DNA of 64,000 nucleotides from the NCBI RefSeq assembly GCF_019443445.1, contig NZ_CP080378.1, positions 3,782,001-3,846,000 on the forward strand, read 5' to 3'. The DNA is from Massilia sp. PAMC28688. Lineage in GTDB: Bacteria > Pseudomonadota > Gammaproteobacteria > Burkholderiales > Burkholderiaceae_D. The notes under the pieces were generated by a model. That model was not told the origin of the DNA. It was given only the letters and a program-made list of their open reading frames with translations, and made no database searches. Every line of letters begins with the position of its first letter. Position 1 is the first letter of the stretch. Both the position numbers and the translations under genes were made by a program. Below are positions 54,874-64,000 of this stretch, piece after piece.

Positions 54874-57036
54874 ATGACGATCGATATTAGCCAGTTCTTT
54901 CAGGTCTTCTTCGATGAAGCCGAAGAGCTGCTGGCTGAAATGGAGCGGCTGCTGCTGGCGGTCGATGTGAGCGCCCCCGACGCCGAAGACTTGAACGCCG
55001 TGTTTCGCACCGCGCATTCGGTCAAGGGCGGCGCCTCCACCTTCGGCCTGACCGACATGAGCGACGTCACCCACGTGCTCGAGTCGCTGCTCGACCGCAT
55101 CCGCAAGGGGGAGATGGCGCTCACCGGCGAACACGTCGATGCCTTCCTGGCGGCCAAGGACATTCTCAAGATGCAGCTCGACGGCCACCGCAACGGCGCC
55201 CCCGTGGACCAGGATGCCGTTGCCAACGTGCGCATGATGCTGCAGGAGCTGTCGCAGGACGTGGTGCCGGTGGCAGCGCCGGCGCCATCGTTCGTGCAGG
55301 CTGCCCCGCGCGCCAGCGTGGGCCCGGGCGGACGGCGCTACCGGGTCGAACTGCCGCCGCTGCCGCAGCGCGACATCAATGCCCTGGTGGCCGAACTGGG
55401 CCTGCTGGGGCGCGTGTCGCTGGTGCCCATGGGCGGCGAGCGCCACGCCATCATCGTCACCACCCACGAGTCGCTCGACGACATCGTGGCCATCTGCTCG
55501 TTCGTGCTCGACCCGGCCGACCTGAAAATGTTCGAGGCCCCCGCGCTCACGCCCGAACAGCGGGCCATCGAAGACCAGGCCCGCGCCAAGGTGGAGAACG
55601 AGCAGGGGTATGGCTTTTTCGACGCCGTCGACGAAGCGCTCTCGCCCGAACCGAGCGACGAGGACCGCGGCTACGGCTTCTTCCAGCCGATCGAGATGAT
55701 CCGCGCCGCCGCCGGCATCGTCGATGCGGCGCCGGCCGACCCCCGCCCGGCTGCCGCCGCGCCGCGCATCGAGCCGCTGGAAATGAACGAGCCGCTGCTT
55801 GACAGGAAGGGCGGCAAGAAGGATGACAAGGCCGCCGCCAATGCCGAATCGTCCTCGATCCGGGTGTCGATTGAAAAGGTCGACCAGCTGATCAACCTGA
55901 TTGGCGAACTGGTGATCACCCAGGCCATGATCGAGCAGCGCAGCGACGGGCTTGACCCGATGGTGCACGAGCGGCTGCTGGCCAGCGTGAGCCAGCTGAC
56001 CAGAAATACGCGCGATCTGCAGGAAGCGGTCATGTCGATCCGCATGATGCCGATGGATTTTGTATTCTCGCGCTTTCCGCGCATGGTGCGCGACCTGGCG
56101 ACCAAGCTTGGCAAGAAGGTTGACTTCATCACCCACGGCGCGGCCACGGAACTGGACAAGGGCCTGATCGAACGCATCGTCGACCCGCTGACCCACCTGG
56201 TACGCAACAGTATCGACCATGGCATCGAGCTGCCGAACGCCCGCGTGGCCGCCGGCAAGACCGAGGCCGGGCGCCTGTTCCTGTCGGCCGGCCATCAGGG
56301 TGGCAATATCGTCATTGAAGTATCGGACGACGGCGCTGGCCTGAACCGCGAGCGGATTCTGGCCAAGGCGGCCCAGAACGGCTTGCCGGTGGCCGACACC
56401 ATGAGCGACAGCGAAGTATGGCAGCTCATTTTCGCGCCCGGCTTTTCGACCGCGGAAACCGTGACCGATGTCTCCGGGCGCGGGGTCGGCATGGATGTGG
56501 TCAAGCGCAATATCACGGCCATGGGCGGGTCGGTGGAAATCCGCTCGGCCAAGGGCTTTGGCACCACCATTTCCATCTCGCTGCCGCTCACCCTGGCCAT
56601 CCTCGATGGCATGTCGATCCGCTGCGGCGATGAAATCTACATCCTGCCGCTCGGCTTCGTGGTCGAATCGCTGCAGCCGGCGCCAGAAGACATCAAGGAA
56701 GTCGCCGGCCGCGGCCGCGTGATCAAGGTGCGCGGCGACTACCTGCCGCTGGTGCCGCTGCACCAGATGTTTGGCATCGTGCCGCGCCACACCAATCCCT
56801 GCGACGGCATTGTCGTCATCCTCGAGTCGGACGGGCGCAAGTGCGGCCTGTTCATCGATGAACTGGTGGGGCAGCAGCAGGTGGTGGTCAAGAACCTCGA
56901 ATCGAATTACCGCAAGGTGACCGGCATTTCCGGCGCCACCATCCTCGGCGACGGCGGCGTGTCGCTGATCCTCGATGTGTCGGCCCTCATGCGCTCGTCG
57001 CGCCAGCTGGCCGACGACGCCGTTTCCTTACCCTAG
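54874..57036 (+). CDS. cheA: Chemotaxis histidine kinase CheA
   Basis: This 720-residue kinase contains P1 with H48 (FRTAHSVKGGASTFGL), a long middle region that includes an acidic/Ala-rich linker, P3 dimerisation (SIRVSIEKVDQLINLIGELVITQ), the P4 ATPase (LVRNSIDHGIE, DDGAGLNRERIL, GRGVGMDVVKRNI) and a CheW-like P5 (IYILPLGFVVESLQP). All catalytic boxes are present. It autophosphorylates in response to receptors through CheW and passes phosphate to CheY and CheB. It is the central gene of the che operon. Confidence 0.96.
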   Translation: MTIDISQFFQVFFDEAEELLAEMERLLLAVDVSAPDAEDLNAVFRTAHSVKGGASTFGLTDMSDVTHVLESLLDRIRKGEMALTGEHVDAFLAAKDILKMQLDGHRNGAPVDQDAVANVRMMLQELSQDVVPVAAPAPSFVQAAPRASVGPGGRRYRVELPPLPQRDINALVAELGLLGRVSLVPMGGERHAIIVTTHESLDDIVAICSFVLDPADLKMFEAPALTPEQRAIEDQARAKVENEQGYGFFDAVDEALSPEPSDEDRGYGFFQPIEMIRAAAGIVDAAPADPRPAAAAPRIEPLEMNEPLLDRKGGKKDDKAAANAESSSIRVSIEKVDQLINLIGELVITQAMIEQRSDGLDPMVHERLLASVSQLTRNTRDLQEAVMSIRMMPMDFVFSRFPRMVRDLATKLGKKVDFITHGAATELDKGLIERIVDPLTHLVRNSIDHGIELPNARVAAGKTEAGRLFLSAGHQGGNIVIEVSDDGAGLNRERILAKAAQNGLPVADTMSDSEVWQLIFAPGFSTAETVTDVSGRGVGMDVVKRNITAMGGSVEIRSAKGFGTTISISLPLTLAILDGMSIRCGDEIYILPLGFVVESLQPAPEDIKEVAGRGRVIKVRGDYLPLVPLHQMFGIVPRHTNPCDGIVVILESDGRKCGLFIDELVGQQQVVVKNLESNYRKVTGISGATILGDGGVSLILDVSALMRSSRQLADDAVSLP

Positions 57037-57085
57037 CTCCCAGGTATTACGCAACACTTCACTCATTATTGAATAGGATTTCATC

Positions 57086-57586
57086 ATGTCCATGACCATG
57101 CAATCGTCCAAGTCCGGTGACGCCAAAGAAGGCGCCGGCAGCGAATTTCTGGCCTTTACGCTCGGCTCGGAAGAGTACGGGATCGATATTCTCAAGGTGC
57201 AGGAAATCCGCGGTTACGAAGCCGTGACCCGCATTGCCAACGCCCCGGAATTCATCAAGGGCGTGATCAACCTGCGCGGCATCATCATTCCCGTGGTAGA
57301 CATGCGCATCAAGTTCAAGCTGGGCACGCCCGTGTACGACCAGTTCACGGTTGTGATCATCCTGAACATCGGTGGCCGCATCATGGGCATGGTGGTCGAC
57401 AGCGTCTCGGACGTGACCACGCTCACGCCCGACCAGGTCAAGCCGGCCCCGGAAATGGGAACCGCCTTCAATTCCGACTATCTGGTGGGACTGGGCACGG
57501 TCGATGAGCGCATGCTCATCCTGATTGATATCGACAAACTGATGTCCTCAGGCGAAATGGGCCTGATCGACAAGATCGCTGCCTGA
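57086..57586 (+). CDS. cheW: Chemotaxis adaptor CheW
   Basis: This 166-residue CheW has [25 protein letters not shown] and the highly conserved [16 protein letters not shown], then [23 protein letters not shown]. It bridges the MCP array and CheA. It is encoded between cheA and the MCP with short gaps, as expected for a primary chemotaxis CheW, and is more canonical than the solitary copy at 17010. Confidence 0.96.
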   Translation: MSMTMQSSKSGDAKEGAGSEFLAFTLGSEEYGIDILKVQEIRGYEAVTRIANAPEFIKGVINLRGIIIPVVDMRIKFKLGTPVYDQFTVVIILNIGGRIMGMVVDSVSDVTTLTPDQVKPAPEMGTAFNSDYLVGLGTVDERMLILIDIDKLMSSGEMGLIDKIAA

Positions 57587-57615
57587 ACGGGGCGGCAGGC
57601 GAAGCAGGAGAAAAC

Positions 57616-59340
57616 ATGAACTTGCGCAACTTTAAGATCGGCACCCGGCTGGCCATCGGCTTTGGCAGCATCCTATTGATCCTGGTGGCGATGGTGGTGC
57701 TGACCAACGTCCTCAATTCCCGGAACAAGAGCAATCTGCTCGAGCGCCTGAACGAAGCGACGGTCCAGAACCAGCAGGTGGGCGCCATGAAAAGCGCGAT
57801 GCTCGAGAGCGGGATCGCCATGCGCAACATCGGCTTGCAGTCGGACATGGAGCTGATGCAGAAGGAACAGGACAAGGTCAAGGCCCAGGCCCGCCGCTAC
57901 GCAGAAGCGCGCTCCAGGCTGCAGGCCATGCCGCTCGACGAGAACGAGAAAAAGGTGCTGGCCGATATCGCCGCCGTCGACCGCCAGCTCGACACCGCCT
58001 TCCAGGAAGCCAGTGCCCAGGTACTGGCCTTCAATACCGAAGGCGCGACCAAGATCATCTCTAGCCGCATCGACCCGCTCAACAGCCAGGCGCTGGCCCA
58101 TCTGAACCGGCTCGAGCAGCTGGCCGACAGCGCCACCCGCGCCACGCTGGCCGAATCGGTGCGCGCCGACCGCCAGCTCCAGAGCGTGCTGTATGCCCTC
58201 GGCCTGGCCGCCGTGGTCCTGGGCGTGGTGCTGGCGCTGGTCATCACCCGCACCATTGTCGCCCCCCTGCATGGCGCGGTGAAGGTGGCCAAGAAAGTGG
58301 CCTCGGGCGAACTGACGTCCCAGGTCCAGGTACAGGGCAGGGATGAGACGAGCGAACTGCTGCAGGCGCTCAAGGACATGAACGAGAGCCTGTCGCGCAC
58401 CGTGGGCGAGGTGCGCACCGGGACCGACCTGATCACCACTGCCTCGCAGGAAATCGCCTCCGGCAACGCCGACCTGTCGGCCCGTACCGAGACCCAGGCC
58501 AGTTCGCTGGAAGAAACGGCCAGTTCAATGGAAGAGCTGACCAGCACCGTCAAGCAGAATGCCGACAATGCGCGCCAGGCCAATCAGCTGGCCGTGTCGG
58601 CCTCCTCGGTGGCGGAAAAGGGCGGCTCGGTGGTGGCCGAAGTGGTCGACACCATGGGCTCGATCAAGGAAAGCTCGCGCAAGATTGTCGACATTATCGG
58701 CGTCATTGACGGCATTGCCTTCCAGACCAATATCCTGGCCCTGAACGCGGCGGTGGAAGCGGCGCGCGCCGGGGAGCAGGGCCGCGGCTTCGCGGTGGTG
58801 GCCTCCGAAGTGCGCAGCCTGGCGCAGCGCTCGGCCGGCGCGGCCAAGGAAATCAAGGCCCTGATCGGCGACTCGGTCGACAAGGTTGATGCCGGCAGCA
58901 AGCTGGTGGACGAAGCCGGCCAGACCATGGACCTGATTGTCACCTCGATCCGCCAGGTGGCCGACATCATGGGCGAAATCACGGCCGCCACCCAGGAGCA
59001 GAGCAACGGCATTGAAGAAGTCAACCGTGCCATCACCCAGATGGACGAAATGACCCAGCAAAACGCCGCGCTGGTGGAGCAGGCCGCCGCTGCCGCCGAG
59101 AGCATGCAGGAGCAGTCCGGCAAGCTGGCGACTGCCGTGAGCATTTTCAAGTTAAATGGCGATGAACAGCGCCAGGCAGCGCCGGTGCGGCCTGCCGCGA
59201 CGGCGCCGGTGCGTCCGCCCGCGCGTGCGCGCAGGGTGGCCCAGGCCGGGCCGGCGCCGTCGGCGCCGCCGGCTCCTGCCACCGCCCGCCCCAAGAAGCT
59301 GGCAGCGGCAGCACCGGCGGACGACTGGGAAGAGTTCTGA
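57616..59340 (+). CDS. Methyl-accepting chemotaxis protein
   Basis: This 574-residue Tar/Tsr-type receptor has a first membrane helix ~15-31, a periplasmic four-helix-bundle-like domain, a second membrane helix ~190-212, HAMP, and a signalling domain with the hairpin tip [33 protein letters not shown]. Glutamate/glutamine methylation sites occur in the flanking helices. An Ala/Pro-rich linker leads to a C-terminal DDWEEF, which resembles the NWETF pentapeptide that tethers CheR and CheB. The ligand is not predictable. Confidence 0.95.
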   Translation: MNLRNFKIGTRLAIGFGSILLILVAMVVLTNVLNSRNKSNLLERLNEATVQNQQVGAMKSAMLESGIAMRNIGLQSDMELMQKEQDKVKAQARRYAEARSRLQAMPLDENEKKVLADIAAVDRQLDTAFQEASAQVLAFNTEGATKIISSRIDPLNSQALAHLNRLEQLADSATRATLAESVRADRQLQSVLYALGLAAVVLGVVLALVITRTIVAPLHGAVKVAKKVASGELTSQVQVQGRDETSELLQALKDMNESLSRTVGEVRTGTDLITTASQEIASGNADLSARTETQASSLEETASSMEELTSTVKQNADNARQANQLAVSASSVAEKGGSVVAEVVDTMGSIKESSRKIVDIIGVIDGIAFQTNILALNAAVEAARAGEQGRGFAVVASEVRSLAQRSAGAAKEIKALIGDSVDKVDAGSKLVDEAGQTMDLIVTSIRQVADIMGEITAATQEQSNGIEEVNRAITQMDEMTQQNAALVEQAAAAAESMQEQSGKLATAVSIFKLNGDEQRQAAPVRPAATAPVRPPARARRVAQAGPAPSAPPAPATARPKKLAAAAPADDWEEF

Positions 59341-59443
59341 CCAGTGTTTTACCTGGCTCCGGCCCGGCCACGGCCCGGCGCTGCAGGGCAGGCAGCGCTG
59401 TGGCCCCGGGCCACGCTCGATCAACACAACAAGGTACCCGCAA

Positions 59444-60295
59444 TTGAAATCTGAAACGGTCAAGGAATTCGACTTCACCCGGGGTGACTTCGAACGCGTG
59501 CGCGTGCTGATTTACCAGCGCGCCGGCATCTCTCTGGCTGACAGCAAGCAGGAAATGGTCTACAGCCGCCTGGCGCGGCGTCTGCGCGCCACCGGGATTG
59601 CCAGCTTCGAGCGCTACCTCAACGAACTCGAAGGCGGGCGCCTGGGCGAAGAATGGGAGTCGTTCACCAACGCCCTGACCACCAACCTGACCTCGTTCTT
59701 TCGCGAGGCCCATCATTTTCCCCTGCTGGCCGAGCATGTGCGCGCCAGGCGCGACGAGCCGCTCACCATCTGGTGCTCGGCCAGTTCGACGGGCGAAGAG
59801 CCGTATTCGATCGCCATGACGGTGTGCGAAGCGTTCAACACCCTCACGCCCAAAGTGGAGATCATTGCCACCGACATCGACACCAATGTGCTGGCGGTGG
59901 GCGAGCGCGGCGTGTACGCCATCGACCGCATCGACAAGATGGCGCCCGAACGGGCGCGCCGTTTTTTCTTGCGCGGCAAGGGCGAGCAGGAAGGCATGGT
60001 GCGGGTGCGCCCGGAACTGCGCCAGCTCGTCACCTTCAAGCACCTGAACCTGCTGGCCGACAAATGGCCGCTGACGGGCCCTTTCGACGTCATCTTTTGC
60101 CGCAACGTGATGATCTATTTCGACAAGGCCACCCAGCGCAAGATCCTGTCGCGCTTTGTGCCGCTGATGAAGCCTGATGCCCTGCTGTTTGCGGGCCACT
60201 CCGAGAACTTCCTGTACGTGTCCGACGCGCTCAAATTGCGTGGCAAGACAGTGTACGAACTCGATCCGCGCCGTGTGCCGCGCGACAGGCAGTGA
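59444..60295 (+). CDS. cheR: Chemotaxis protein methyltransferase CheR
   Basis: This 283-residue SAM-dependent enzyme methylates receptor glutamates. It has the helical N-terminal domain (FTRGDFERVRVLIYQRAGISL), TTNLTSFFREAHHFPLL, motif I IWCSASSTGEEPYSIAM, and DVIFCRNVMIYFD. The start is TTG 59444, with AAGG eight bases upstream; a longer opening in the same frame runs antisense-like through the MCP 3' end and is not credible. The 103-base gap after the MCP has no gene. Confidence 0.93.
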   Translation: MKSETVKEFDFTRGDFERVRVLIYQRAGISLADSKQEMVYSRLARRLRATGIASFERYLNELEGGRLGEEWESFTNALTTNLTSFFREAHHFPLLAEHVRARRDEPLTIWCSASSTGEEPYSIAMTVCEAFNTLTPKVEIIATDIDTNVLAVGERGVYAIDRIDKMAPERARRFFLRGKGEQEGMVRVRPELRQLVTFKHLNLLADKWPLTGPFDVIFCRNVMIYFDKATQRKILSRFVPLMKPDALLFAGHSENFLYVSDALKLRGKTVYELDPRRVPRDRQ

Positions 60296-60306
60296 AAGGA
60301 TCGACC

Positions 60307-60915
60307 ATGGCTCTCGACGCTAAAGAACACTTCGCCACCAACATCTATTACGACCGCACCTTTGACTGCGACGCGGCCAAGATCCTGCCGGGCGAGTACT
60401 ACTACACGGCCAAGGACATGCTGATCGTGACGGTGCTCGGTTCCTGCGTGTCGGCCTGCATCCGCGACCGCGTCACGGGCCTGGGCGGCATGAACCATTT
60501 CATGCTGCCCGATGGCGGCAACGACACCAACAGTCCGGTGTCGGCCTCGATGCGCTACGGGACCTTTGCCATGGAAGTGCTGATCAACGACCTGCTCAAG
60601 TCAGGCGCCCGGCGCGAGAACATGGAAGCGAAGGTATTTGGCGGCGGCGCCGTGCTGCGCGGCTTCACCGCCATCAACGTTGGCGAGCGCAATGCGGCGT
60701 TTGTGATGAATTACCTGAAGACTGAAAAGATCCGCGTGATGGCCGAAGACCTGAACGATGTCCATCCGCGCAAGGTGTATTTTTTCCCGCGCACCGGCAA
60801 GGTGCTGGTCAAAAAGCTCATGCAGGCCCACAACGACACGCTGGCGCGGCGCGAACTCGATTACGCCAGCCGCCTCAAGGTCGAGCCGGTGGGCGGCGCG
60901 ATCGACCTGTTCTGA
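60307..60915 (+). CDS. cheD: Chemoreceptor glutamine deamidase CheD
   Basis: This 202-residue protein has the CheD catalytic pair C47 (LGSCVSACI) and H64 (GMNHFMLP), plus [18 protein letters not shown] and AKVFGGGAV. CheD deamidates receptor glutamines to glutamates and can aid CheC-type phosphatases; here CheZ is used instead of CheC. ATG 60307 follows GAAAGGA; a GTG at 60292 overlapping the cheR stop is the alternative. Confidence 0.95.
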   Translation: MALDAKEHFATNIYYDRTFDCDAAKILPGEYYYTAKDMLIVTVLGSCVSACIRDRVTGLGGMNHFMLPDGGNDTNSPVSASMRYGTFAMEVLINDLLKSGARRENMEAKVFGGGAVLRGFTAINVGERNAAFVMNYLKTEKIRVMAEDLNDVHPRKVYFFPRTGKVLVKKLMQAHNDTLARRELDYASRLKVEPVGGAIDLF

Positions 60916-60925
60916 AAGACTGAAG

Positions 60926-61993
60926 ATGACTATCAAGGTACTGATCGTGGACGATTCGGCGCTCATTCGCAGCGTCATGAACGAGATCATTTCGCGCCAG
61001 CCGGACATGGAAGTGGTGGGCGTGGCGCCCGACCCGCTGGTGGCGCGCGAGCTGATCAAGCAGACCAACCCGGACGTGCTCACGCTTGACGTCGAGATGC
61101 CCAAGATGGATGGCCTGGATTTTCTCGAAAAGCTCATGCGCCTGCGGCCCATGCCGGTGGTGATGGTGTCCTCGCTGACCGAGCGCGGCTCGGAAATCAC
61201 CATGCGCGCGCTGGAACTGGGGGCCGTGGAATTCGTCACCAAGCCCAAGATATCGATCCAGAGCGGCATGCGCGAATACGCCGACCTGATCGCCGACAAG
61301 ATCCGCGCCGCGTCCAAGGCGCGCATCAAGCCGCGCACCATCGCCAGCGGACAGCATGTGGCCAGCGCGCTGCCGCAGCTGCGCAATCCCCTGACCTCGT
61401 CGGAAAAGCTGATCATCATTGGCGCCTCGACCGGCGGCACCGAAGCGATCCGCGAGTTTCTCATGCAGATGCCGTCGGACTGCCCCGGCATCCTGATCGC
61501 CCAGCACATGCCGGAAGGCTTCACCACCTCGTTCGCGCGCCGCCTCGATTCGCTGTGCAAGATCAGCGTGCGCGAAGCGGCCGGCGAGGAGCGCGTGCTG
61601 CCCGGGCATGCCTACATTGCGCCGGGCCACTCGCACCTGCTGCTGGGCCGTTCCGGCGCCAACTATGTGACCCGGATCGAACAGAGCGAACCGGTCAACC
61701 GGCACCGCCCGGCGGTGGACGTGCTGTTTCGCTCCGCGGCCCAGGCGGCAGGCAAGAATGCCGTGGGCGTGATCCTGACCGGCATGGGCAAGGATGGGGC
61801 GGCCGGCATGCTCGACATGAAGCAGGCCGGGGCCTACAACTTCGCCCAGGATGAAGCCTCGTGCGTCGTGTTTGGCATGCCGCGCGAAGCCATCGCCGTG
61901 GGCGGGGTGCACGAAATTGGCGCGCTGACCGATCTGCCTGGCATGGTCCTTGGCTATCTGGCAACGCAAGGCAGCCGGGCGTTGCGTGTTTGA
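60926..61993 (+). CDS. cheB: Chemotaxis methylesterase CheB
   Basis: This 355-residue protein has an N-terminal receiver with D55 ([13 protein letters not shown]) and a C-terminal methylesterase with catalytic S168 ([10 protein letters not shown]), H194 (AQHMPEGFT) and D290 ([11 protein letters not shown]). It removes receptor methyl groups and deamidates glutamines when phosphorylated by CheA. The gene begins 10 bases after cheD; upstream in-frame sequence overlaps cheD and is ignored. Confidence 0.97.
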   Translation: MTIKVLIVDDSALIRSVMNEIISRQPDMEVVGVAPDPLVARELIKQTNPDVLTLDVEMPKMDGLDFLEKLMRLRPMPVVMVSSLTERGSEITMRALELGAVEFVTKPKISIQSGMREYADLIADKIRAASKARIKPRTIASGQHVASALPQLRNPLTSSEKLIIIGASTGGTEAIREFLMQMPSDCPGILIAQHMPEGFTTSFARRLDSLCKISVREAAGEERVLPGHAYIAPGHSHLLLGRSGANYVTRIEQSEPVNRHRPAVDVLFRSAAQAAGKNAVGVILTGMGKDGAAGMLDMKQAGAYNFAQDEASCVVFGMPREAIAVGGVHEIGALTDLPGMVLGYLATQGSRALRV

Positions 61994-62110
61994 ACGGATT
62001 CACGTGATTTCACCGGCGCTTTGTTCGCTCTGCAGCAACAAAAATGCTATCCTTAAGTCTGCTTGTGCAGTCTATCAATAACCACAGTAAGAGAATCAAC
62101 GGAGTAATTC

Positions 62111-62509
62111 ATGGCTGATCCAAAGATGCGTTTTTTAGTGGTTGACGATTTCTCAACGATGCGCCGCATCGTCCGCAACCTGTTGAAGGAACTGGGCTAC
62201 TCCAACGTCGATGAAGCTGAAGATGGCGTCATGGCTTTGCAAAAGCTGCGCAGCGAGCCATTCGATTTCGTGGTGTCGGACTGGAACATGCCGAACATGG
62301 ATGGCCTGACCATGCTGCAGAACATCCGGGCCGACCCCGCCCTGGCCAAGCTGCCGGTGCTGATGGTGACGGCGGAAGCGAAAAAAGAGAACATCATCGC
62401 CGCGGCCCAGGCCGGCGCCAACGGCTACGTGGTCAAGCCCTTCACGGCCGCCACGCTGGACGAAAAGCTCAACAAGATTTTCGAGAAACTCGAAAAAGTC
62501 GGAGCGTAA
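62111..62509 (+). CDS. cheY: Chemotaxis response regulator CheY (second copy)
   Basis: This 132-residue receiver has D12-D13, phospho-acceptor D57 ([17 protein letters not shown]), the MVTAEA switch Thr and the Lys of [10 protein letters not shown], matching E. coli CheY position by position. This is the more likely motor-binding CheY. It is preceded by a 117-base gap that may carry its own promoter and followed immediately by cheZ. Confidence 0.95.
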   Translation: MADPKMRFLVVDDFSTMRRIVRNLLKELGYSNVDEAEDGVMALQKLRSEPFDFVVSDWNMPNMDGLTMLQNIRADPALAKLPVLMVTAEAKKENIIAAAQAGANGYVVKPFTAATLDEKLNKIFEKLEKVGA

Positions 62510-62510
62510 G

Positions 62511-63179
62511 GTGGGCGCTGCGAGCACCGGCGCGACCGCCTTGCCGGAGGAGTCGGCGGTGGACATGGCCACGCACGACGAATTCCTGAGCCGCATCGGC
62601 CACATGACGCGGGCGCTGCACGAAAGCCTGCGCGGCCTGGGACTCGACAAGCTCATCGAAAAGGCTGCCAGCGACATCCCCGACGCCCGCGACCGGCTCG
62701 ATTACGTTGCCCGCCTGTCGGAGCAGGCCGCCCAGAAGGTGCTCAATGCCACCGACGCGGCCGCGCCCCTGCAGGACCGTATCGAAAGCGGCTCGGCCGA
62801 TCTGGCGCAGTCGTGGCAAGCCTTGCTCGATGCGCCCGCCGGCGACGAGCAGGCCTGGCGCGCACTGGCCGCACGCACGGTGGCCTCGATGCAGCAGACG
62901 CGCGCCGACACGGCCCAGACCAGGGCCTACCTCATGGACATCATGATGGCCCAGGATTTCCAGGACTTGACGGGGCAGGTGATCACCAAGGTCACCACCA
63001 TTGCCCAGGACCTGGAAAAGCAGCTGGTGCAGATGCTGGTGGACTACGCGCCGGCCCAGGTCAAGCGCGAGCTTGACAATGGCTTGCTCAATGGCCCGCA
63101 GATCAATCCGGTGGGCAACCATGACGTTGTCTCCAACCAGGGCCAGGTCGACGATTTGCTCGACAGCCTGGGTTTCTAA
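62511..63179 (+). CDS. cheZ: CheY-phosphate phosphatase CheZ
   Basis: This 222-residue four-helix-bundle protein has catalytic D152 and Q156 in FQDLTGQ and the C-terminal CheY-binding peptide VDDLLDSLGF, nearly identical to the E. coli tail. It accelerates dephosphorylation of CheY-P. The start is GTG 62511, with GGAG six bases upstream and one base after the cheY stop, indicating coupled translation. Compare the tail-less homologue at 53838. Confidence 0.94.
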   Translation: MGAASTGATALPEESAVDMATHDEFLSRIGHMTRALHESLRGLGLDKLIEKAASDIPDARDRLDYVARLSEQAAQKVLNATDAAAPLQDRIESGSADLAQSWQALLDAPAGDEQAWRALAARTVASMQQTRADTAQTRAYLMDIMMAQDFQDLTGQVITKVTTIAQDLEKQLVQMLVDYAPAQVKRELDNGLLNGPQINPVGNHDVVSNQGQVDDLLDSLGF

Positions 63180-63241
63180 CGGCGCCGCCGGCGTGATTAC
63201 ACGCTGGCAGCGGCAGCGATATTACTTAGCGATTTTAGACA

Positions 63242-64000
63242 ATGCACGAAACAAATTTTATCGTCCGCGAACCGCTTCTCGATCCCAAACAGCGTGTGAT
63301 CGGTTATGAACTGTCGTGGCAGCAACAACAGAACCAGCAAGTGACCGATGCCGACCTGGAAGCCCTGATCGGCTTCGTGGCGGAAAACGTCAATCATGAA
63401 GAGCATGGCTGGCTGTTGCGTGACAAAAAACTCTTTCTCGACGCGGTACCGGACATGCTCTCCACGGACGCCCTGTTCGCCATGCCGCCGGAAAAAACCG
63501 TCCTGACCATGAAAGCGTCGGACCTGGCCGATCCGGACACCCTGTCTGCCGTGCAAGGCTTGCGCGCCGGCGGCGTGGGCATTTCCATCCGCGATGGTGA
63601 CTTGAAGCACCTGGGTGCGAATCTGGCCATGAGCGCCTCGCACATTGAAGTGCGCTTTGCCGGCGCCGACGTGGCTGGCCAGGCGCGCAGCCACGCGGGC
63701 GCCCAGCAAAATGGCGTACGCATGGTGGGCCGCCCGGTTGAAACCTGGGAAGACTTCGACGCCTGCGCCGCGCTCGGCTATGACGCCTTTGTCGGCAAGC
63801 TGCACCTGACGCCGCGTCCCGGGGCGCCCGTCAAGGGCATGAATCCGGCCCAGACCATCATCTTGCAGCTGATGCAGATGGTGCAAAAGAACGAAGACAT
63901 TCCCAAGATCGAGGCCGTGCTCAAGCGCGACCCGGCGCTGTCGTACAAGATGCTGCGCTTCATCAACTCGGCCGGTTTCGGCGCCACGCGCGAGATCCAG
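63242..64000 (+). CDS. Degenerate EAL plus HDOD signalling protein (YuxH-like), N-terminal part
   Basis: The frame opens at ATG 63242 and runs past the right edge; 253 codons are visible. It starts MHETNFIVREPLLDPKQRVIGYELSW, where the catalytic EAL triad has become ELS, and later active-site residues are also missing, so it should not hydrolyse c-di-GMP. From about residue 200 an HDOD domain begins (NPAQTIILQLMQMVQKNEDI, LKRDPALSYKMLRFINSAG). Such EAL-HDOD proteins act as non-enzymatic signalling hubs. Position after cheZ suggests a link to motility. Confidence 0.82.
   Translation, partial: MHETNFIVREPLLDPKQRVIGYELSWQQQQNQQVTDADLEALIGFVAENVNHEEHGWLLRDKKLFLDAVPDMLSTDALFAMPPEKTVLTMKASDLADPDTLSAVQGLRAGGVGISIRDGDLKHLGANLAMSASHIEVRFAGADVAGQARSHAGAQQNGVRMVGRPVETWEDFDACAALGYDAFVGKLHLTPRPGAPVKGMNPAQTIILQLMQMVQKNEDIPKIEAVLKRDPALSYKMLRFINSAGFGATREIQ

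Noticed and set aside
54442..56790. A 782-codon minus-strand frame opposite cheY-cheA
   Set aside because: It is the antisense of clear chemotaxis genes; the composition is His/Arg/Gly-rich filler typical of GC-rich shadows.
63197..63886. Minus-strand 229-codon frame at the right edge
   Set aside because: The plus-strand frame from 63242 encodes a recognisable EAL-HDOD protein and stays open to the edge; the minus frame is its shadow.

Overview
The window is a high-GC, gene-dense chromosomal segment from a motile betaproteobacterium. It most resembles Oxalobacteraceae (Massilia, Duganella or Janthinobacterium type). The evidence is the dapC-dapD-...-dapE-prmB layout, FlhDC as flagellar master regulator next to motAB and a full che operon, and protein sequences that read as Massilia-like. 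This assignment is inference from gene content; no 16S rRNA gene is present. I found no prophage, insertion sequence, CRISPR array, tRNA or rRNA gene.

Layout: (1) 1-6.7 kb: end of an S46 peptidase gene, a pnuC-nadR type NAD-precursor salvage pair, a TonB-dependent receptor read from a TPP riboswitch, a YqhD-like alcohol dehydrogenase and small proteins. (2) 6.7-12 kb: a Baeyer-Villiger-like monooxygenase, a PLP ammonia-lyase/racemase, an EnvZ/OmpR pair and a repeat-containing exported protein. (3) 12-19.5 kb: signalling and housekeeping genes (FapA, GAF-EAL, ArfB, HDOD, a solitary CheW, an ABC-F ATPase). (4) 19.5-26.7 kb: lysine/diaminopimelate genes (dapE, dapD, dapC) with prmB, an ArsC/YffB protein, DedA, a PilU-type ATPase and two tiny membrane peptides. 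(5) 26.7-32.6 kb: an AraC regulator divergent from an overlapping operon of AGPS-like oxidase, GlpD-like dehydrogenase and FGGY kinase. (6) 32.6-37 kb: an amino-acid-handling cluster (aminotransferase, RidA, PLP ammonia-lyase, MocR regulator). (7) 37-41.3 kb: secreted subtilase, htpG behind a sigma-32-type promoter, small hydrolase. (8) 41.5-45.1 kb: a translationally coupled operon of a receiver-only regulator, a YaiO-like beta-barrel, a membrane HEAT-repeat protein and a family-2 glycosyltransferase. This is the best candidate for a little-described surface-polysaccharide system. (9) 45.1-47.2 kb: a rapidly evolving stretch with a 530-bp minisatellite and a protein with an RHH-like plus RAMA-like N-terminus and a simple-repeat tail. 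(10) 47.2-49.4 kb: kynU-kynA. (11) 49.4-64 kb: flhDC, a membrane methyltransferase, motAB, a CheZ-like gene, cheY, cheA, cheW, an MCP, cheR, cheD, cheB, a second cheY, cheZ and a degenerate EAL-HDOD gene running off the window.

Together the last 15 kb encode the decision to build flagella (FlhDC), the stator (MotAB) and a complete adaptation and signalling pathway with two CheY and two CheZ-type proteins. Several cyclic-di-GMP or HDOD proteins and the glycosyltransferase operon suggest the region also touches the motile/sessile switch.
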